A DNA stretch of 64,000 bases from Mycocentrospora acerina (lineage: Eukaryota > Ascomycota > Dothideomycetes > Pleosporales): the NCBI GenBank assembly GCA_022701365.1, contig JAKUHH010000250.1:62001-126000 (forward strand), in the 5' to 3' direction. This document shows, in pieces, positions 59,203-64,000 of this stretch; position 1 is the stretch's first letter, and each line of letters begins with the position of its first letter. Position numbers and translations under genes: made by a program. Under the pieces are notes generated by a model, which searched no databases, had not been told where the DNA came from, and saw nothing but the letters and a program-made list of their open reading frames with translations.

Positions 59203-59946
59203 CATGTATATATATATACACATGTATATGCCCATATCCATATCCATATCCATGTCCATGTCCATACCCACACACATGTTTACATGTCCATCTGTTTCAA
59301 TCAATCTTCATTCTTCCACCACCACCAGCACACTGACCGCCCCAGGACCAATTCGACGACTACCGAGAATCCACAATCGGCGCCGCCTTCCTCACCCAGA
59401 CCATCGCTCTCGACGAAAACACAACCGTCAAGTTTGAGATCTGGGACACAGCAGGCCAGGAGCGCTACAAGTCGCTGGCCCCCATGTACTACCGAAACGC
59501 AAACTGCGCCGTCGTAGTCTACGACATTACCCAGGCTGTACGTGCCGCTTGACCTCGCTCAACGCCTACACCCACAGTATTAACCTTCAACACAGGCTTC
59601 CCTCGACAAGGCAAAGGCATGGGTCAAGGAACTCCAGCGCCAAGCAAACGAGAACATCATCATCGCCCTCGCCGGCAACAAGCTCGATCTCGTCACAGAG
59701 TCGCCCGATAAGCGCGCCATCACCACCGCCGACGCCGAGCAATACGCCCGTGAAGCTGGCCTTCTCTTCTTCGAGACATCTGCAAAGACAAGTGAGAATG
59801 TCCGGGAACTCTTCACCGCCATTGCAAAGAAACTGCCTCTCGACCAGGCCGGCCCGCGAAATCTGAGGCCAGGCCAGCAACGACCGGGTGTCAACCTGAG
59901 GCCCGAGGCCAACCAGACCCAAGGACCCGGCGGCTGCAACTGCTAG
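58900..59946 (+). CDS. VPS21: Rab5-family GTPase (Vps21/Ypt5-like)
   Basis: Small GTPase of early endosomes; recruits tethers and PI3-kinase for endosome fusion and vacuolar sorting. 220 aa from five exons: 58900-58972, 59043-59062, 59124-59150, 59346-59537 and 59596-59946. Exons 2 and 3 are only 20 and 27 nt and split the P-loop GESAVGKSS (residues 25-33). Switch I effector segment STIGAAFLTQ is Rab5-type, switch II is WDTAGQERYKSLAPMYYR, and NKLD and ETSAK complete the nucleotide site. The C terminus ends in GGCNC, giving two cysteines for double geranylgeranylation. Intron 3 (195 nt) holds microsatellites. The neighbouring SAC1 gene also acts on phosphoinositide membranes; shared regulation is only a guess. 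Confidence 0.97.
59169..59275. repeat. Stacked microsatellites in Rab5 intron 3
   Basis: A (TC)n run of about 15 copies is followed by a short (TA)n run and then CCATAT/CCATGT hexamers. All lie inside the 195-nt intron between exons 3 and 4, between donor (59151) and acceptor (59345). Confidence 0.9.
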
Positions 59947-61777
59947 ACAAATCCATATTTGGCCGTTGGAGTGTGCAAGTAGAACCCAACGCCCAGCTCT
60001 GGGCCTTTTTGACGCCTTTACCAACAGCGAGCGAGCAGGTGCAGGCGCTGTTAACAAGCAGCTGTCAATGAGGAGCAGTCGACCATTCAAGCCGGTCTTT
60101 CTGCTTCAGTCGGGGTTTGTCGTTTCTCGTGGGACATGGTTGGACTCTCTCTGGCGTACGGTCTTGTTCATTACATTACATTACATTACAATTGCAGCTG
60201 CGTCAAAGACTCGCGCTTTCGGGCTACTCGTCTGTCTAATTTTAATGCCTTTTAGTCTTCTCTCTTGTCCATGCTGTAGAATGATGACTTGGTAGGTAAG
60301 AATTGCTTTGACTTAATTGTGATTTTTTTTAACATTGAAGCTTGACGCATACATGCCTTGACGGAATTGTGTGTATTGATGAATAAATGCCGAAATAGAG
60401 GTGTCTGTATTAAAGTATTTATTCTTTGATAGAAGTGAGTAGATTGAGGTAAAGATGCTATGATAGAAGTGAGGAGATTATGGTATAGATACTTTGATAG
60501 AAGTGGGTAGATTGATGTATAGATGTTTTGAGAGAATTTACGAGATAAAGATATAGTTACTTTGAGAGAAATGATTACATTTTAAAACAAGTGCTTTGAG
60601 AAAAGTGTGTAGATTAAATGCATATATTCTTAGTTGAGAGATGGTAGATCTAAGTGCCCATTCTCTAATACAAGTGCTTAAATCCAAGCAACCTGCTTTA
60701 TTAGAAGTGTGACAATCACCAACATCAACTGCACCCCAACAGAATAGGTAGATTGAATGCTGCTCAACGAATAATATTACCCATCCATGCAACGCAGCAT
60801 GCAGCTGGCCCACCCGCACCAACTAGCGCCAAACATGGACGTCACGGATCATGAACAACAAGATACCACAAAAGTTGCATCAGCCTACCTACCTACTGCT
60901 TACACAGAGTCTGTACACGAATTAATCCTCGCAGAGTACAAAAACTGACACCCAAGACCGCAAAAAAAAATCAACAATTCCACGGCCGATCCTGTTGAAT
61001 ACCTGCGCATGTCGTTATCAACCATGCATACTACACCCAATAGTTACTCACAAGAGCAAAACGCCACTTGTGCTAATCAACCATAACCCCCTCTCACCAA
61101 CTCACCTAACTCAGCCTTGTCCTACCCTCCTCTCCCACTTCCTTGAAATTTCATATGACCAACACCAATCATGACGTGAATAACCAAAAAGAAGAAGTAG
61201 AAGAAGTCTTTCCACCTTTGAAAACATCTCAAGTCTACACGATTCTAAATCTGCGCAACAACTTCCTCTCCTACCTTCTTGCGCACGCGAGCGCAAGCGC
61301 ATCGCGTCGCATTGCATGGATGGATGGATACTCTATGTCTGGTTACCTACATAACTACTTACCTAGTAACCAACACGTCTGTGCGCTCCCGCACAAGACA
61401 ACAACCCTGTCAGCATTCTGCAGGCCCTTTTTTCCAATCCTTGAATATCCACTCACGCACGGCTATAGCTACTTTAGCACCGTCCGTCTCCTTACTTGAT
61501 GCGGTAATAATGGGCGGCTACCTGGTCATGGCTACTTGTTTGCTATGCATGGCTTGGGATTAGACGCGCTTGGAAATGCATTTCTGGCTTGAGGGGGCTG
61601 AAAGGCTGGACGCCTTGTGACGTTTCTTGCTGACGGTGGGGATATATTAGTCGAGTCGAGTCGAATCAAGTTGCTGAGCTGAGTGGAAGCTGATGCTGGG
61701 AATACATTTATTGACGCGAGCCCCAGCAAGGCTGCATCCTTTGCTACTTTTTGCTCCGCTCCTTGTCCCAGCAGAAA
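59947..61777. other. Intergenic with minisatellite
   Basis: 1.8-kb gap after the Rab5 gene. It holds an ATTAC pentamer tract (60171-60189) and the 34-bp minisatellite (60356-60729). No gene was recognised in the rest; open frames at 61143-61563 are not supported by motifs. Confidence 0.6.
60356..60729. repeat. Degenerate 34-bp minisatellite
   Basis: About 11 units with a 33-34 bp period. The core is CTTTGATAGAAGTG followed by GTAGATT and an AT-rich rest. Best-matched units begin at 60424, 60458, 60492, 60526, 60560 and 60594; weaker ones at 60356, 60390, 60628, 60663 (33 bp) and 60696. The array is non-coding and the units at the edges are most diverged. Confidence 0.88.
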
Positions 61778-63946
61778 ATGGCCAGCGTCTATGATGGATT
61801 TTGGATCAACTGGCGTATGTACACTCCTTCTGCTATTCAAAAATTCACACAACCCTAACTTAACTTGACCTGCACAGAAGATGGACGTGTCAAGGGTGCC
61901 ACCCTCACACTTCCCCAGAATCAAGCCCTCATTCTCAACTCGTTTGTCACTCTCTATATCCAATTCGCTGGTACCTGTTTCTGGAGAGTCTTGTGCTTTG
62001 TCGTCCACCAGATAAGATCCACGCGAGGATATCACGATGGCCTGTTCCACCAACAACAGGTCGTCCTGCGCAACGCAATCACCGCGCCCAGCGCCTTGTG
62101 GCGCTTCAGCCGTTTGGGAGTCGCTTGGAGAGGCAAGGCCAACGGGTCGGTGCAAAAGTCCACGCTTCTCATCATCGGCACTCTCATACACATTGCCTTT
62201 TTTGCGGCCGCCAGTTTGTTTTCGTCAAAACTCACAAACACAGCCACTGGACAGGCCTTGATTCAACAAGGGACTTGCGGGTTTGTCAAGGACGTACCAA
62301 CCCTTGCCAACGTACAGCCATCAACCATGACCTCAGAGGAGCTTCTGGAATTGGCTACAGAGGCCCTCTTGGGTCGAATCACCTTTACAAAGAGTCTTGC
62401 CCATGTCCGCACCTGCTACAATGTCACTGCAGACAGCGATACTACCACCTGCAACACCTATGTTCAGCCGAGGCTGGCTGGCAATGGTGCCAAACAAAAT
62501 ACCAACATGGACTGTCCGTTTGGAAACGGCGCTTGCGGCACTACCAAAGCTGTGCAGTATGATTCGGGAGCGTTGCATTCAGGCAACGATCTTGGCATCA
62601 ACTCCCCCCCACACCAGTCAATCTCCATTCGCAGGGTCACAACATGCGCACCCATACTTGCTGATGAAAAGTATGCAACCGAATGGATAGACAATGTGCC
62701 GGAGAAACACGCCGGGGGACCCAACACGAGCGTCAAGTTCTACCACTTTGGAGAGGCTTTGGACGGCACTGATTGCGAGGCGACCGATCCAAGGAATCTG
62801 ACCACGCCATTGCCAACCTTTTGCGTAAGCAAATACGAAAAGAACAGAATTCTCTCTACTTATGTCGTTCGCTCTGCCACGTCCTATCAAGAAAATGTCA
62901 ACAAGAGCGGGTTTTTACCTATTCCCGACTTTCAAGTCCCAAACGCCGACGTCACTCTTCTTTCCATCTTCAGCCGGGCAGAATACATAGCAGCCGTGCA
63001 TGACCCCTTGTTTAATGCGCTTGATGAGAAAAATACTGACACGTCTCCTTTCTGGATGTCGACGCATGACCTCAACGTCCTGGGCTGCACAGAGCAATAC
63101 GAGCTTTGCAACCTGGCCAACCAGCGCTGCAGTGGGTTAGCAGGACTGTACAAGATTGATGGAATCATTGACAGAAATGACCTCGCGCTCGACGGCCGAC
63201 AGCTTGCGATCTCGAGAGTCATTTGGAAAGCAACGTGGGCCATGTCCTTGCAATGGGCCGTCGAGGTGATGAGCGACAACGTCCTCCTCGCCCGCGACTG
63301 GCAACTGACCACCGAATCCCTAACCTCTGCGGGCCTCCCTCCCACCCAATGGCAGGCTGAAGCCCAAAACCTGCACAACCTCTCCCTCGCCGTCCTCCAA
63401 CGCCGCGTGACGGAATATGCCCAGCCAGAGCTCTTCCAAATTCAATCCGACGCCTTCTCCCTCGACCGCATCATCCCTCAGACGAACCCCCCTCAAATGC
63501 TCGCCCTATGCAGCCTCCAAAAGATCCGCAGCTCCGCACACTCATCCATCAGCGTCCTGGGCCTATGCGTCATCCTCGTCATCGGCGGCCTCTTCATCCT
63601 CCTCGACTGGGTCCTCATCCAGCACCTCTTCTGGATGGGGCCCTGGCGCGAGCGTAAAGAAGACTGGACAAACGCCGGCGTGCTGCAGATTCTCCGCCGC
63701 GCCCTCGAGGCAAGAGGTATCCTACCGTGGGACTCCAAGGACCACGATTTCCCCACGCTGAGTGGCGGGCAGACATTTGATCTTCTGGGGTCGCGTGGAG
63801 AGGACGCCATGTTGTTGGAGGATCGGGAGCTGAGGGATTGGGGGGTTGAGCGTGCGCGTGCCCATGGCCATCCGACGGACTACAAGGGCGCGGGATATTC
63901 GACTGTGCCGAGTCATTCGGGCGGGGCTGGGGGAGAATCCAAGTGA
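61778..63946 (+). CDS. Polytopic fungal membrane protein, function unknown
   Basis: 701 aa from exons 61778-61814 and 61878-63946, joined over a 63-nt intron. The join gives MASVYDGFWINW/QDGRVKGATLTLPQNQALIL, a start I associate with a lineage-specific fungal membrane family; this is why the tiny first exon was accepted. Predicted membrane helices lie near residues 33-55, about 110-130 (LLIIGTLIHIAFFAAASLF) and near the C terminus (ISVLGLCVILVIGGLFILLDWVLI). The stretch between helices 2 and 3 is a roughly 430-residue ectodomain with several cysteines (GTCGF, CYNVTA, CNTYV, MDCPFGNGACG) and N-glycosylation sequons (NVT, NTS, NLT, NKS, NLS), so it probably faces the cell exterior or a lumen. 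I know no function for this family. The cytoplasmic tail is short and acidic. Confidence 0.82.
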
Positions 63947-64000
63947 GGAGTCGTTTTTGATGTGGGAGGAAGTGCCTTTATCTTCTTCTCCTTCTCCTTC

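Noticed and set aside
61532..62191. 219-codon minus-strand frame over the start of the polytopic protein
   Set aside because: It overlaps both exons of the plus-strand gene, whose splice restores a family-like N terminus; the minus product has no motif.
1..64000. CRISPR arrays, bacterial operons, insertion sequences
   Set aside because: The organism is a eukaryote; no direct-repeat/spacer pattern, ribosome-binding sites or transposase genes were found.

Overview
The window is nuclear DNA of a filamentous ascomycete (Pezizomycotina; a Dothideomycete is my best guess from protein style, not proven). The genes carry many short introns (45-80 nt, GT...AG, CTAAC/CTGAC-type branch points). They encode typical mould proteins: a Zn2Cys6 regulator with a fungal_trans domain, a fungal rhodopsin-domain membrane protein, a sedolisin, a trypsin-like protease, a GH35 beta-galactosidase, Mic60, Sac1, a Rab5-type GTPase and a 2,206-residue separase. 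There are no bacterial operons and no convincing functional RNA gene.

Layout. Positions 1-30,000 form a gene-poor, AT-rich compartment. It holds an SDR oxidoreductase (965-1773), a secreted DUF3237-like protein (5501-6114, minus), a class II aldolase/Mug14-like enzyme (10667-11885), a Zn2Cys6 regulator (12910-15328, minus), a secreted CAP/PR-1 protein (16269-16938, minus), a broken medium-chain reductase of the PKS enoyl-reductase type (about 20591-21697), a small secreted protein without recognised homologue (22058-22640, minus), a trypsin-like protease (23918-24849) and a rhodopsin-domain integral membrane protein (27755-29212, minus). Between them lie kilobases without genes that contain relics: a perfect 26-bp hairpin, an LTR-like fragment, a tRNA-like fragment, CTA/TAG-rich repeat-like DNA and a C2H2 finger fragment.

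Positions 30,251-42,337 carry separase (minus), an Arg/Ser-rich unknown protein (minus) and an AKR7-type aldo-keto reductase (plus). A second gene-poor gap (42,338-45,647) holds a second copy of the LTR-like fragment.

Positions 45,648-63,946 form a GC-richer, gene-dense housekeeping block: secreted sedolisin (+), CaCA/CAX cation exchanger (-), GH35 beta-galactosidase (+), Mic60 (-), Sac1 (-), Rab5/Vps21 (+) and a polytopic membrane protein of unknown role (+). Simple repeats are concentrated here. The stop codons of Mic60 and Sac1 both lie inside tandem repeats, intron 3 of the Rab gene carries stacked microsatellites, and a degenerate 34-bp minisatellite follows that gene.

How the genes fit together: the left compartment is biased to secreted proteins, redox enzymes, a pathway-type regulator and decayed sequences, which fits the fast-evolving compartment of a plant-associated or saprotrophic mould. 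The right block is conserved cell biology (mitochondrial cristae, phosphoinositide turnover, endosomal traffic) plus two secreted hydrolases. I found no clear new multi-gene system. The strongest leads are the 157-residue secreted orphan, the hairpin, the enoyl-reductase relic, the repeat-encoded gene ends and the 34-bp array. All exon joins were worked out by eye from splice signals and reading frame.
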